Shown here one piece after another: positions 5,684 to 11,814 of a stretch of DNA of 11,814 nt (its first letter is position 1; every line of letters begins with the position of its first letter). The notes under the pieces were generated by a model. The model searched no databases. It saw only the letters and a list, made by a program, of their open reading frames with translations, and was not told where the DNA came from. Source of the stretch: Clostridiales bacterium UBA6386 (lineage in GTDB: Bacteria > Bacillota > Clostridia > Oscillospirales > Oscillospiraceae); the NCBI GenBank assembly GCA_002437585.1, contig DJQM01000055.1, positions 1-11,814 of the forward strand, given 5' to 3'. Position numbers and translations under genes: made by a program.

Positions 5684-7186
5684 TTACGTTTCGGGTACGG
5701 GAAGATGAAAGTTTATGTTCATTGCGCTGTCGGCCACGGCGGTGACGTGTATCTGATGACGGATCAGTCCGTGGGCGTAGAGCGTTCCGGGCAGCCGCTC
5801 CAGCAGATTCAGGGAATGGGGCCAGTTGTCCTCGGTGTCCGGATCGGACACATACTGGGGCACATGCAGCTCCACCTCCGTCAGACCCTGTGCGTCCGCC
5901 GTCTGGAGCTGCTCGATGAGATTCCGGCTGATGTCCGCGCAGACCGCCGGACGGACGCCGGCAAAATTGGATTCCAGGAAGGTATTTTCTCGGGTATCCA
6001 CCCCGGACAGCAGGAACACCGTCACAAGGGGCAAGGCCAGCATCAGCTTAGGATACCGGCTGACCAGGGCGGTGAGCATGAGCATTGCGCACAAATTGGC
6101 GAAGAAGAACAGGCCAAACAGGTTTTCGCTGCGCCGGATGGCAGTGGGGCCTACCGCGCTGGACAGCATCAGCAGATATACCCCGAAGGCCGCGGCCGCG
6201 ATCAGGGCAACGCCCAGCCCGGGGCAGGGGAGAGACGCATCCTTTTTCCGGGGGGTCAGGGCGCAGACACAGAAGGTCGCGACGATCAGGACAATGGCCA
6301 ACTGGTACAGCCGGTTCAGATCGAGGAGAATCCGTGCCAGATACTTACAGGCAAGGTACAGCTGGTAATACAGGGGCGTGCTGCCCCCGGCGGAGGCCGC
6401 CCGTCCGCCGCTGAGCTCGAACACCGCGCTGATGAACCAGGCCACCAGCACCAGAAGGGGAAAGCCGTTCTCGGGCACGATACCCTTCCACTGCTTCACT
6501 TTCCCGTGGGCGATCAGGCTCAGCAGCACCACGCTTCCGGCCCAAGCGGCCAGAATACCGCTGGCGGGCAAGTTGGAGAAAATGGCAAAATAAACCACGA
6601 TGTAGAAGCAGCCTTTGGCCGCGGGTGCGCCGAAACTCAAGAAATCCGCCAGCCCGGGATTGCGGATCAGGCACATGACGACAGAGGCGTTCAGCAGGGC
6701 AGGCAGCAGATAATTATAGTAGCAGTTCAGATCCACGCAGTAGAAAAGGTACTGGTTTCCGGAATCCTCTGACCGCAGAGCCAGAAAATGCACCAGCAGA
6801 AACAGACAGGTAATCAGGCTGGCCGTCAGCCGGGACACCGGGAAGCACCGGCGAAGGAGAGCCGAAAAGCACCACAGATAGCCGGTGATGGCAAGGCTTA
6901 CCACCAATGCGTGCATAACGGTCTGGGCGGTGATGTAGTCCTTGGTCAGGGGCATGATTAAGTAAGCGGCGACGGTGGAAAAGAAGGGGAACACCACCTC
7001 CGGGAAGACCTTGGCCGGATTCCACTCGCCCCAGACCGGGGTGGTGTCCCGGACGTAGGCCAGGTAACTCCAGTCGTCGGCGTCGAAGACCACAAGGGCG
7101 TGAATTTTGGTAAACCAGACGAATAGAAAAGTGAAGATCGCCAGGTAGAATAGCCCATGGCAGAGCTTTTTCTGTGTATCGTTCAT
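5684..7186 (-). CDS. Polytopic membrane protein, GT-C glycosyltransferase-like
   Basis: A 500-residue integral membrane protein with about ten or more hydrophobic segments. The first is at about residues 12-33, immediately followed by FDADDWSYL (34-42). Paired acidic residues in the first extracytoplasmic loop are the signature of GT-C glycosyltransferases that use polyprenyl-phosphate sugars. A hydrophilic C-terminal tail of about 100 residues follows the last segment. I cannot assign a named family; DUF6056-like or GtrII-like are possibilities. It is divergent from the gtrB-like/gtrII-like pair, which could supply its lipid-linked sugar donor. ATG 7186 is preferred because GGAGG sits five bases upstream; TTG 7198 would add four residues. 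Transfer of a sugar to a surface polymer is inferred from topology and context only. Confidence 0.72.
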   Translation of the reverse strand: MNDTQKKLCHGLFYLAIFTFLFVWFTKIHALVVFDADDWSYLAYVRDTTPVWGEWNPAKVFPEVVFPFFSTVAAYLIMPLTKDYITAQTVMHALVVSLAITGYLWCFSALLRRCFPVSRLTASLITCLFLLVHFLALRSEDSGNQYLFYCVDLNCYYNYLLPALLNASVVMCLIRNPGLADFLSFGAPAAKGCFYIVVYFAIFSNLPASGILAAWAGSVVLLSLIAHGKVKQWKGIVPENGFPLLVLVAWFISAVFELSGGRAASAGGSTPLYYQLYLACKYLARILLDLNRLYQLAIVLIVATFCVCALTPRKKDASLPCPGLGVALIAAAAFGVYLLMLSSAVGPTAIRRSENLFGLFFFANLCAMLMLTALVSRYPKLMLALPLVTVFLLSGVDTRENTFLESNFAGVRPAVCADISRNLIEQLQTADAQGLTEVELHVPQYVSDPDTEDNWPHSLNLLERLPGTLYAHGLIRHQIHVTAVADSAMNINFHLPVPET

Positions 7187-7203
7187 GGAAGCCTCCAAGT
7201 CAT
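7183..7203 (-). other. Possible six-codon leader ORF overlapping the membrane-protein start
   Basis: On the minus strand AAGGAG (7215-7210) is followed six bases later by ATG (7203-7201), which opens a six-codon frame (MTWRLP). Its TGA stop overlaps the main ATG as ATGA. The downstream GGAGG lies inside this mini-frame. It could couple translation, or simply be a fortuitous ATG. Confidence 0.35.
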
Positions 7204-7215
7204 TTCTTTCTCCTT

Positions 7216-7244
7216 AGCATATAACACTTGCCTTTTTTTGTCAA
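7216..7244 (-). promoter_or_regulatory. Promoter of the minus-strand membrane-protein gene
   Basis: TTGACA on the minus strand (7244-7239) is a perfect -35. With 17 bases it meets TATGCT (7221-7216); a better-looking TATATG (7223-7218) lies only 15 bases away. The -35 is 16 bases from the -35 of the divergent promoter. Confidence 0.55.
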
Positions 7245-7260
7245 GCGGAGGCTTTTCCGG

Positions 7261-7289
7261 TTGCCAAAAAGGGGTGTTTCCTGTATAAT
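7261..7289 (+). promoter_or_regulatory. Promoter of the gtrB-like/gtrII-like operon
   Basis: TTGCCA (7261-7266), 17 bases and a perfect TATAAT (7284-7289). Transcription would begin near 7296, giving a very short leader before the first gene. Confidence 0.78.
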
Positions 7290-7312
7290 GGAGACGAAAG
7301 GACGTGAGGCGG

Positions 7313-8281
7313 TTGGACAAAATCACCGTTGCGGTTCCCTGCTACAATGAGGAGCCGGTGCTGGAGCTGTTCTTTAAGGAAATTACCGCCGTGGCGGCGA
7401 AGATGCCGGGGGTGGAATTTGAGTTCTTGTTTATTGACGACGGCTCCCGGGACGGGACGTTACAAAAGATACTGGAGCTGGCAAACCGGGACAGCCGGGT
7501 CAAATATATCTCCTTCTCCCGGAATTTCGGCAAGGAGGCGGGAATTTACGCGGGGCTGGAAAACGCCTCCGGGGACTATGTGGTCATCATGGACGCGGAT
7601 CTGCAGGATCCCCCGGCTCTGCTTCCGGAAATGTACCGGGCGGTGACCCAGGAGGGCTACGACTGCGTAGGCTCCCGACGGGTGAGCCGGAAGGGAGAGC
7701 CGCCTATCCGCTCCTTCTTTGCCCGGATGTTCTATCGGATCATCAACAGAATGTCCGATGCCCAGATCGTGGACGGCGCCCGGGATTTTCAGATGATGAA
7801 CCGGCAGGTGGTGGAGGCGATCCTGTCCATGGGGGAGTACAACCGGTTCTCCAAGGGTATTTTCGGCTGGATCGGCTACAAAAAGAAGTGGCTGGAGTAT
7901 GAGAACATCGAGCGGGCGGCAGGGGAGACCAAGTGGAGCTTCTGGAAGCTGTTCCTCTATGCTCTGGAGGGCATTGTGGCCTTTTCCACCATGCCCCTGG
8001 TGCTGTCTTCCGTATTCGGTATGCTTTGCTGCGCTTTGGCTCTGATTATGATTATTGTGGTCATTGTCCGGACGCTGGTTTTTGGCGACCCAACCTCCGG
8101 CTGGCCGTCTTTGGTGTGCATTATGCTGCTGCTCAGCGGCATCCAGATGCTGGGCATCGGTGTGGTGGGTCAGTACTTAGCGAAGACTTATCTCGAAACC
8201 AAGCACCGGCCTATTTACCTGACCCGGCTGACCAATGTGGAGAAAAAGCCCAAAAAGGAGAGAGACGGATGGAGCGATTGA
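7313..8281 (+). CDS. GtrB-like polyprenyl-phosphate glycosyltransferase (GT2)
   Basis: A 322-residue family 2 glycosyltransferase of the DPM1/GtrB class. It transfers a sugar from a nucleotide donor to undecaprenyl phosphate on the cytoplasmic face of the membrane. Visible motifs are VAVPCYNEE (6-14), FIDDGSRDGT (40-49), the metal-binding DAD in MDADLQDPP (93-101) and DFQMMNR (158-164). Two C-terminal transmembrane helices lie at about 222-256 and 264-290, as in GtrB. The length is typical. I chose TTG 7313 (MDKITVAVPCYN) because family members start this close to the first beta strand; GTG 7304 would add three residues (MRR) but has poor spacing from AAAGGA. The 3' end overlaps the next gene by 13 bases, indicating translational coupling. 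The sugar identity cannot be read. Confidence 0.9.
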   Translation: MDKITVAVPCYNEEPVLELFFKEITAVAAKMPGVEFEFLFIDDGSRDGTLQKILELANRDSRVKYISFSRNFGKEAGIYAGLENASGDYVVIMDADLQDPPALLPEMYRAVTQEGYDCVGSRRVSRKGEPPIRSFFARMFYRIINRMSDAQIVDGARDFQMMNRQVVEAILSMGEYNRFSKGIFGWIGYKKKWLEYENIERAAGETKWSFWKLFLYALEGIVAFSTMPLVLSSVFGMLCCALALIMIIVVIVRTLVFGDPTSGWPSLVCIMLLLSGIQMLGIGVVGQYLAKTYLETKHRPIYLTRLTNVEKKPKKERDGWSD

Positions 8282-9822
8282 CCCAGCCTATACAAGATAA
8301 GAAAAAACAGCTGCTTTTCTGCCTTGCCTGCGTATTTGTCTGGGGATTGATGGCTCATGCCTATGGCTTCCTGCACAGCAGCTTTTCCCACGATTCCCTG
8401 TTGGAATTCAACGGCGATGGCCTGAGCAACCGGATCCGCGTCAGCAACGGCCGCTTTTTTTCTCCCCTGTGCCGGTGGATTTTCCGGACGAACATGACTT
8501 TGCCCTGGCTGGTGGGAGTGCTGGGACTGCTGTGGATCGGCCTGTCGGCTTATTTGATTCTTCGCATGTTCCGGCTGAAGACCCCGGCGGCGGCCATTCT
8601 GGTGTCCGGCTTTCTGACGGCGAATCTGACGGTTTCCGCTACGGCGGCCACCTTCCTCCACGATTTTGACTGCGACATGCTGGCACTGCTGGCGGCAGTG
8701 GGAGCGGTGTCCTGCTGGAACCGGGGGAAATGGGGGTTCCTTCCCGGGGCGGTGCTGGTAATGCTGTCTCTGGGGCTGTATCAGAGCTACATCTGCGTGA
8801 GCATCGTCCTGATTCTTTTTGTGTGCATGGTGGAGCTTCTGGATGGAGGGAAGGCAAAGAATGTCATTTTCAAGGGTCTTCGCTCCTGCGTTATGCTCTT
8901 ACTGGGCGGAATGATTTATTATGTGCTCATGAAGACTGTGGTGCGGCTGAGCGGCATCCAGATGCTTTCCAACGTCTACAATTCTCTGGACAGACCTGCA
9001 AAGCTTCTGGAGGCCAGCTGGTTTGACATCCGCTATGTGTTCAAGGACACCTACCGGCTGTATTTTGAACGGATTATCCAGGTGTTGTCTCCCTTCCCGG
9101 CGGTGACTCAGGGGGCAACGGTGGTGCTTCTGGCGGTCAGCGGACTTGCCCTGATTGCGGAGGTGCTGTCTTCCAAGGTGGGCTGGCCGGAAAAGCTGCT
9201 GGTGCTGCTTCTGGCGGCACTGGTGCCCTTCGGCGGCAATCTGATGCACTTTCTGACCATGGGCAGTGCCGACCATGAGCTGATGGTCTATTCCTATTGG
9301 CTGGTCTATCTGCTGCCTCTGCTGCTTCTGCCCCGGCTGCCCTGGGAGAAGTTGGCAAAGCCTGTTTCCTGGGCAAAGCCCATCTGCGCGGGGCTTATCG
9401 TGGTGCTCATCTGCGCCCAGGTGCAGGTGGCAAACGTGCTGTATCTGAAAAAGGATTTGGAGCAGGACGCTTACCTGTCCGTCATGACCCGGGTGGTCTA
9501 CCGGATGGAGGAAACCCAGGGCTACGTCCCCGGAGAAACTCCGGTGGTGATGGTGGGTCTTCCTCAGCAGCTCAATGAGACAATCCCCGGCTTTGAGGCC
9601 TACCGCAAGCCCAACGGCATGTGGATGACGGACGTGCTCAATTATGGGGATTCCGGCCACTGGGCAGCCTATTTTAAGTACATTCTGCTCAATCCCGCAA
9701 AAATCGTCAGCGGTACTCAGATGTACGACGACCCCAGGGTGCAGGCTCTGCCCTGCTACCCGGCTCAGGGCTGTACCGCCATCCTCGATGGCACCCTGTT
9801 CGTCAAGCTCAGTGAGCCGTAA
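8269..9822 (+). CDS. GtrII-like membrane glucosyltransferase
   Basis: A 517-residue polytopic membrane protein of the glucosyltransferase GtrII type (Pfam Glucos_trans_II). In phage serotype-conversion systems these proteins take the sugar from undecaprenyl-phosphate and attach it to a surface polysaccharide outside the membrane. The first helix (about 14-36) is followed by SHDSLLEFNGDG (40-51) and SNGRFFSPL (59-67), acidic and Asn-Gly-Arg features typical of the family's first outer loop. About ten more hydrophobic segments follow, then a soluble C-terminal domain from about 415. ATG 8269 is supported by AAGGAG (8255-8260) and overlaps the gtrB-like stop; the longer frame from 7933 is antisense-free read-through inside gtrB and has no basis. 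In a Gram-positive the acceptor is presumably a teichoic acid or capsule. Confidence 0.88.
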   Translation: MERLTQPIQDKKKQLLFCLACVFVWGLMAHAYGFLHSSFSHDSLLEFNGDGLSNRIRVSNGRFFSPLCRWIFRTNMTLPWLVGVLGLLWIGLSAYLILRMFRLKTPAAAILVSGFLTANLTVSATAATFLHDFDCDMLALLAAVGAVSCWNRGKWGFLPGAVLVMLSLGLYQSYICVSIVLILFVCMVELLDGGKAKNVIFKGLRSCVMLLLGGMIYYVLMKTVVRLSGIQMLSNVYNSLDRPAKLLEASWFDIRYVFKDTYRLYFERIIQVLSPFPAVTQGATVVLLAVSGLALIAEVLSSKVGWPEKLLVLLLAALVPFGGNLMHFLTMGSADHELMVYSYWLVYLLPLLLLPRLPWEKLAKPVSWAKPICAGLIVVLICAQVQVANVLYLKKDLEQDAYLSVMTRVVYRMEETQGYVPGETPVVMVGLPQQLNETIPGFEAYRKPNGMWMTDVLNYGDSGHWAAYFKYILLNPAKIVSGTQMYDDPRVQALPCYPAQGCTAILDGTLFVKLSEP

Positions 9823-9840
9823 TCCAGCGAAATAACAACA

Positions 9841-9880
9841 AAGGGCTGTTGCAACGCATGGTTGCAGCAGCCCTTTTCTT
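9841..9880. terminator. Strong terminator after the gtr-like operon
   Basis: A 14-bp stem with one G-T pair (9841-9854 with 9862-9875), 7-base loop, followed by TTCTT. On the opposite strand the hairpin is followed by a T-rich run, so it can also end the XRE regulator transcript, which is convergent. Confidence 0.85.
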
Positions 9881-9893
9881 ATACGAGGCAATA

Positions 9894-10202
9894 TTATTTC
9901 AACAGTCGTCTGATGTTTGAAAGCGTCAAGGCGAGGTCGTCTTCATTCAATTTTGAAATCAACTCTGCGACCTCTCTGGACAGTTTCGGGTTTGTACATT
10001 TGTCGTCAAAAAATTCAGCTGGTGAGATGCCAAAATAATCACAGATTGCAAAAAACTCCGTCATAGACGGCAGAGTTTTCCCGGAAGAAATATTGTTTAT
10101 GTACCCTCGGCTGTGCCCCAGGTCGTAACTCATCTTATACTCGGAAACGTCCTTACGCACCCGCAGCTGGGTAATGCGTTCCCGGACAAAATCTGCATCC
10201 AT
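9894..10202 (-). CDS. XRE-family helix-turn-helix regulator
   Basis: A 102-residue Cro/CI-type DNA-binding protein. The helix-turn-helix domain covers about residues 6-62: ITQLRVRKDVSEYKMSYDLG, SRGYINNISSGKTLPSM as recognition helix region, and FFAICDYFGISPAEFF closing the fold. The last 35 residues are helical and may dimerise. ATG 10202 is chosen because AAGGGAG lies nine bases upstream; the ATG at 10211 would sit directly against that site. It is divergent from a two-gene unit for a small lipoprotein and a membrane protein, and is the obvious candidate to control that promoter and its own. The similar single-domain proteins I recall are common in Firmicute chromosomes and phages, so origin cannot be decided. 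Confidence 0.85.
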   Translation of the reverse strand: MDADFVRERITQLRVRKDVSEYKMSYDLGHSRGYINNISSGKTLPSMTEFFAICDYFGISPAEFFDDKCTNPKLSREVAELISKLNEDDLALTLSNIRRLLK

Positions 10203-10257
10203 GATAGCCATCTCCCTTCCCCTATAGGATAGACGATAATTTCGACAAATAGTTATT

Positions 10258-10343
10258 TATAAAATGTTGTTACTGTTGACACGCACTCTATAAAATGCTA
10301 TTATAATTTCAGAAATGTCAAAACAACAGAAAACGGCATTTTA
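10258..10343. promoter_or_regulatory. Candidate XRE operator: three TAAAATG elements
   Basis: TATAAAATG occurs at 10258-10266 and again at 10289-10297, 31 bp apart, on either side of the -35 of the lipoprotein promoter. An inverted copy CATTTTA lies at 10337-10343. The arrangement around a promoter facing a divergent HTH gene suggests binding sites. The region is A/T rich, so chance cannot be excluded. Confidence 0.4.
10276..10304 (+). promoter_or_regulatory. Promoter of the lipoprotein/membrane-protein unit
   Basis: TTGACA (10276-10281), 17 bases and TATTAT (10299-10304), with a TATAAT also present at 10302-10307. Transcription would start near 10312, leaving a leader of about 57 bases. Confidence 0.75.
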
Positions 10344-10368
10344 AAACAGTATATGGAGGGAAAGTAAA

Positions 10369-10575
10369 ATGAAAAAAACGGTCACAATTTTTATTGCGGT
10401 GATTGTTGTGCTTGCACTGCTTTTCAGCTGCATGGGCAGTAGCGGTGGCAGCTCGGGAGGCACAGGAAGGTGTATCATCTGCAAGAAGACAGCTACGCAC
10501 ACATACCAAGGCTCTGGGTACTGTGATACGCACTACAGGGACGCAATCTCTTGGTCGATGACCAATCTAAAGTGA
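10369..10575 (+). CDS. Small putative lipoprotein with CxxC/CxxH metal-binding motif
   Basis: A 68-residue product that I do not recognise. Residues 1-20 form a signal peptide (KK, then a hydrophobic stretch), ending in LFSC (18-21), an acceptable lipobox with Cys21 as the lipidated residue. A flexible Gly/Ser linker (about 23-33) leads to a compact tail with C35-IIC38 and C52-DTH55, spaced like a small zinc finger or ribbon. So it is probably anchored outside the membrane, displaying a metal-binding knuckle. Alternatively Cys21 is not processed and the helix is a membrane anchor. ATG 10369 follows GGAGGG (10355-10360). It is first in a two-gene unit with the membrane protein at 10622, 46 bases downstream. 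Function unknown. Confidence 0.7.
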   Translation: MKKTVTIFIAVIVVLALLFSCMGSSGGSSGGTGRCIICKKTATHTYQGSGYCDTHYRDAISWSMTNLK

Positions 10576-10621
10576 TTTCTCAATTGCTGAAATTTTATTT
10601 GAACCAAAGGGAGGATGTATT

Positions 10622-11074
10622 ATGGAACGTTCACAAGAGGAACAGGCGGAGATTGACAGAAATAGACTGGGAAAAGTGATTTGGCTTATTTCGATTGGCT
10701 TGATTTTAATTGCCTGTTTCGGAATGAATGGAGGCGATGGGGCCGGATTTATTGGTGGACTGGGTATGATAGGCTTCTTTGTGGGCTTTTTCTTGACAAT
10801 GGCGAATAAAAGCGCAGAACAGATTGATGAAATCCGCCGCAATGCGCAGATACAAGCAGACCAGATGATAAGGATGGCGCAAGCTGGCATGTCACCCGGA
10901 GAAGTGTCGAACCGGATAACCAGTATGAACCATCCCAAGCGGACTTCAAATTCCGGGACAAAGGAAATAATAAAGGGTGCTGCCATCGGCGGGATAATTG
11001 CTGGTGACGCAGGAGCGGTAATTGGCGCGACTGTGGCAAAAAATAAATTAGACAGCCAAAAGAAGAATAGCTGA
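10622..11074 (+). CDS. Membrane protein with two TM helices and a glycine-zipper tail
   Basis: A 150-residue unrecognised protein. A charged N-terminus is followed by hydrophobic helices at about 18-34 and 43-61, the second rich in Gly (GGDGAGFIGGLGMIGFFVG). A charged amphipathic helix rich in Gln/Ile/Met (64-90) includes the SPGEVSNRI segment. At 118-138 a glycine-zipper-like stretch (KGAAIGGIIAGDAGAVIGA) occurs, a feature of proteins that oligomerise in or at membranes. ATG 10622 follows AAAGGGAGG (about 10606-10613). Second gene of the unit behind the lipoprotein, ending at a strong hairpin terminator. It could form a membrane assembly with the lipoprotein; this is inference from adjacency only. 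Confidence 0.72.
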   Translation: MERSQEEQAEIDRNRLGKVIWLISIGLILIACFGMNGGDGAGFIGGLGMIGFFVGFFLTMANKSAEQIDEIRRNAQIQADQMIRMAQAGMSPGEVSNRITSMNHPKRTSNSGTKEIIKGAAIGGIIAGDAGAVIGATVAKNKLDSQKKNS

Positions 11075-11077
11075 CAA

Positions 11078-11122
11078 AACCCCCGACCTACTGATTCGTA
11101 GTCAGCAGGTCGGGGGTTGTAA
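11078..11122. terminator. Terminator shared by convergent genes
   Basis: A 17-bp stem with one mismatch (AACCCCCGACCT.. 11078-11094 with ..AGGTCGGGGGTT 11102-11118) and a loop of about 7. The plus-strand tail is TGTAATTT; on the minus strand the tail is TTTTG. It separates the membrane protein from the YebC-like gene. Confidence 0.78.
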
Positions 11123-11137
11123 TTTATGAAAATGAAC

Positions 11138-11814
11138 TCACTCTTCCCAGTTATGCCAGACGTTCTGAACGTCGTCGTCGTCCTCCATGATGTCCAGCAG
11201 CTTCTCCATCTGGGAAATCTGCTCCTCGGACTCCAGCTTCTGATAGTTCTGGGGCACCATCTCGATCTGGGCGGAGACGAAGGTGTAGCCCTTGGCGGTC
11301 AGCGCGTCGGCCACGGCGTTGAAATCGTCCGGGTCGGTGTAGATGGTGAACATATCGTCCTCGGCCTCAAAGTCGTCGGCACCGCAGTCCATGGCGTCCA
11401 TCATCACGGTATCCTCGTCCAGCTCGCCTTCGGAGTTGTCGATGACCAGCACACCCTTCTTGTCGAAGGACCAGCTGACGCAGCCGGTGGCGCCCAGGTT
11501 GCCGCCGAATTTATCGAAGTGGTGGCGCATGGAACCGGCGGTCCGGTTCCGGTTGTCGGTCATGGTCTCCACGATAACGGCCACGCCGCCGGGGCCGTAG
11601 CCTTCGTAGGTGATGGTCTCGTAATTGTCCCCACCGGCACCGGCGGCCTTCTCCAGGCACCGCTTGATGTTGTCGTTGGGCATATTGGCGGCCTTGGCCT
11701 TGGTGATGACAGTGGCCAGCCGGGAGTTGTAGGCGGGATCCGCACTGCCGCCCTCCTTCACCGCCACGATCAGCTCCTTGGCGATCTTGGTGAAGGCCGC
11801 GGCGCGCTTGGCGT
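11138..11814 (-). CDS. yebC: YebC/PmpR-family protein, 5' end beyond the window
   Basis: The C-terminal ~225 residues of a YebC/PmpR (TACO1-like) protein, a family of about 240 residues linked to translation of proline-rich stretches and in some species to transcription control. The visible part begins AKRAAAFTKIAKELIVAVKEGG, so only about 15-20 N-terminal residues (the usual MSGHxKWxxI start) lie past base 11814. Family landmarks are NMPNDNI, YEGYGPGGVAVIVE, DNRNRT, FGGNLGATGCVSW and the acidic C-terminus. The GTG at 11767 is an internal valine and not a start. It is a core chromosomal gene in most bacteria, marking return to the conserved chromosome. No sign of damage. Confidence 0.95.
   Translation of the reverse strand, partial: AKRAAAFTKIAKELIVAVKEGGSADPAYNSRLATVITKAKAANMPNDNIKRCLEKAAGAGGDNYETITYEGYGPGGVAVIVETMTDNRNRTAGSMRHHFDKFGGNLGATGCVSWSFDKKGVLVIDNSEGELDEDTVMMDAMDCGADDFEAEDDMFTIYTDPDDFNAVADALTAKGYTFVSAQIEMVPQNYQKLESEEQISQMEKLLDIMEDDDDVQNVWHNWEE

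Noticed and set aside
5705..6772. Long plus-strand open frame opposite the membrane glycosyltransferase
   Set aside because: Gln/Gly/Arg/His-rich low-quality protein, the usual mirror image of a GC-rich transmembrane gene.
7933..8268. Upstream extension of the GtrII-like frame
   Set aside because: It lies in a second frame inside the gtrB-like gene; the ATG at 8269 has a good ribosome binding site and matches the family start.
8899..9891. Minus-strand frame opposite the GtrII-like gene
   Set aside because: Antisense shadow rich in His/Gln, with no domain and no ribosome site.
11343..11600. Plus-strand Ser-rich frame inside the YebC-like gene
   Set aside because: Shadow of a conserved coding sequence.

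Overview
The window looks like a chromosomal segment of a Gram-positive gut Clostridium-type bacterium (order Oscillospirales/Eubacteriales is my best guess). The basis is strong AGGAGG-type ribosome binding sites, consensus TTGACA/TATAAT promoters, tRNA genes with encoded CCA ends, and gene families typical of gut Firmicutes (Cys-rich KTR protein, DUF4143 ATPase, RelB/DinJ antitoxin, GtrB/GtrII, YebC). Genus cannot be fixed from the sequence alone.

Left part, about 1-4745: a mosaic of accessory DNA, by eye lower in GC than the rest. It holds an intact DUF4143-type ATPase, an orphan RelB/DinJ antitoxin that seems to have lost an internal segment, the first ~50 codons of a large LtrC-like protein of integrative conjugative elements, an ORF in which a phage holin is fused to a Big_14-type extracellular protein, a Cys-rich KTR zinc-ribbon protein with its terminator, and a tyrosine integrase that has lost its N-terminal half. 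The integrase 3' end is followed by short direct repeats and then by tRNA genes. I read this as the collapsed remains of an integrative element (and phage pieces) inserted next to a tRNA locus.

Middle part, about 4745-5680: tRNA-Trp and tRNA-Met on the minus strand, sharing one near-perfect sigma-70 promoter and ending in a perfect hairpin terminator. A divergently transcribed hexapeptide acetyltransferase follows.

Right part, about 5680-9880: a cell-envelope glycosylation locus. A polytopic GT-C-like membrane protein (minus strand) is divergent from an overlapping pair: a GtrB-like polyprenyl-phosphate glycosyltransferase and a GtrII-like membrane glucosyltransferase. In the Gtr model the first makes undecaprenyl-phosphate-sugar and the second moves the sugar onto a surface polymer. 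No GtrA-like flippase lies in the window.

Right end, about 9880-11814: a divergent module of an XRE regulator facing a putative zinc-binding lipoprotein and a glycine-zipper membrane protein. Last comes a YebC/PmpR-family protein on the minus strand, cut by the window edge. I see no CRISPR array, complete insertion sequence or rRNA.
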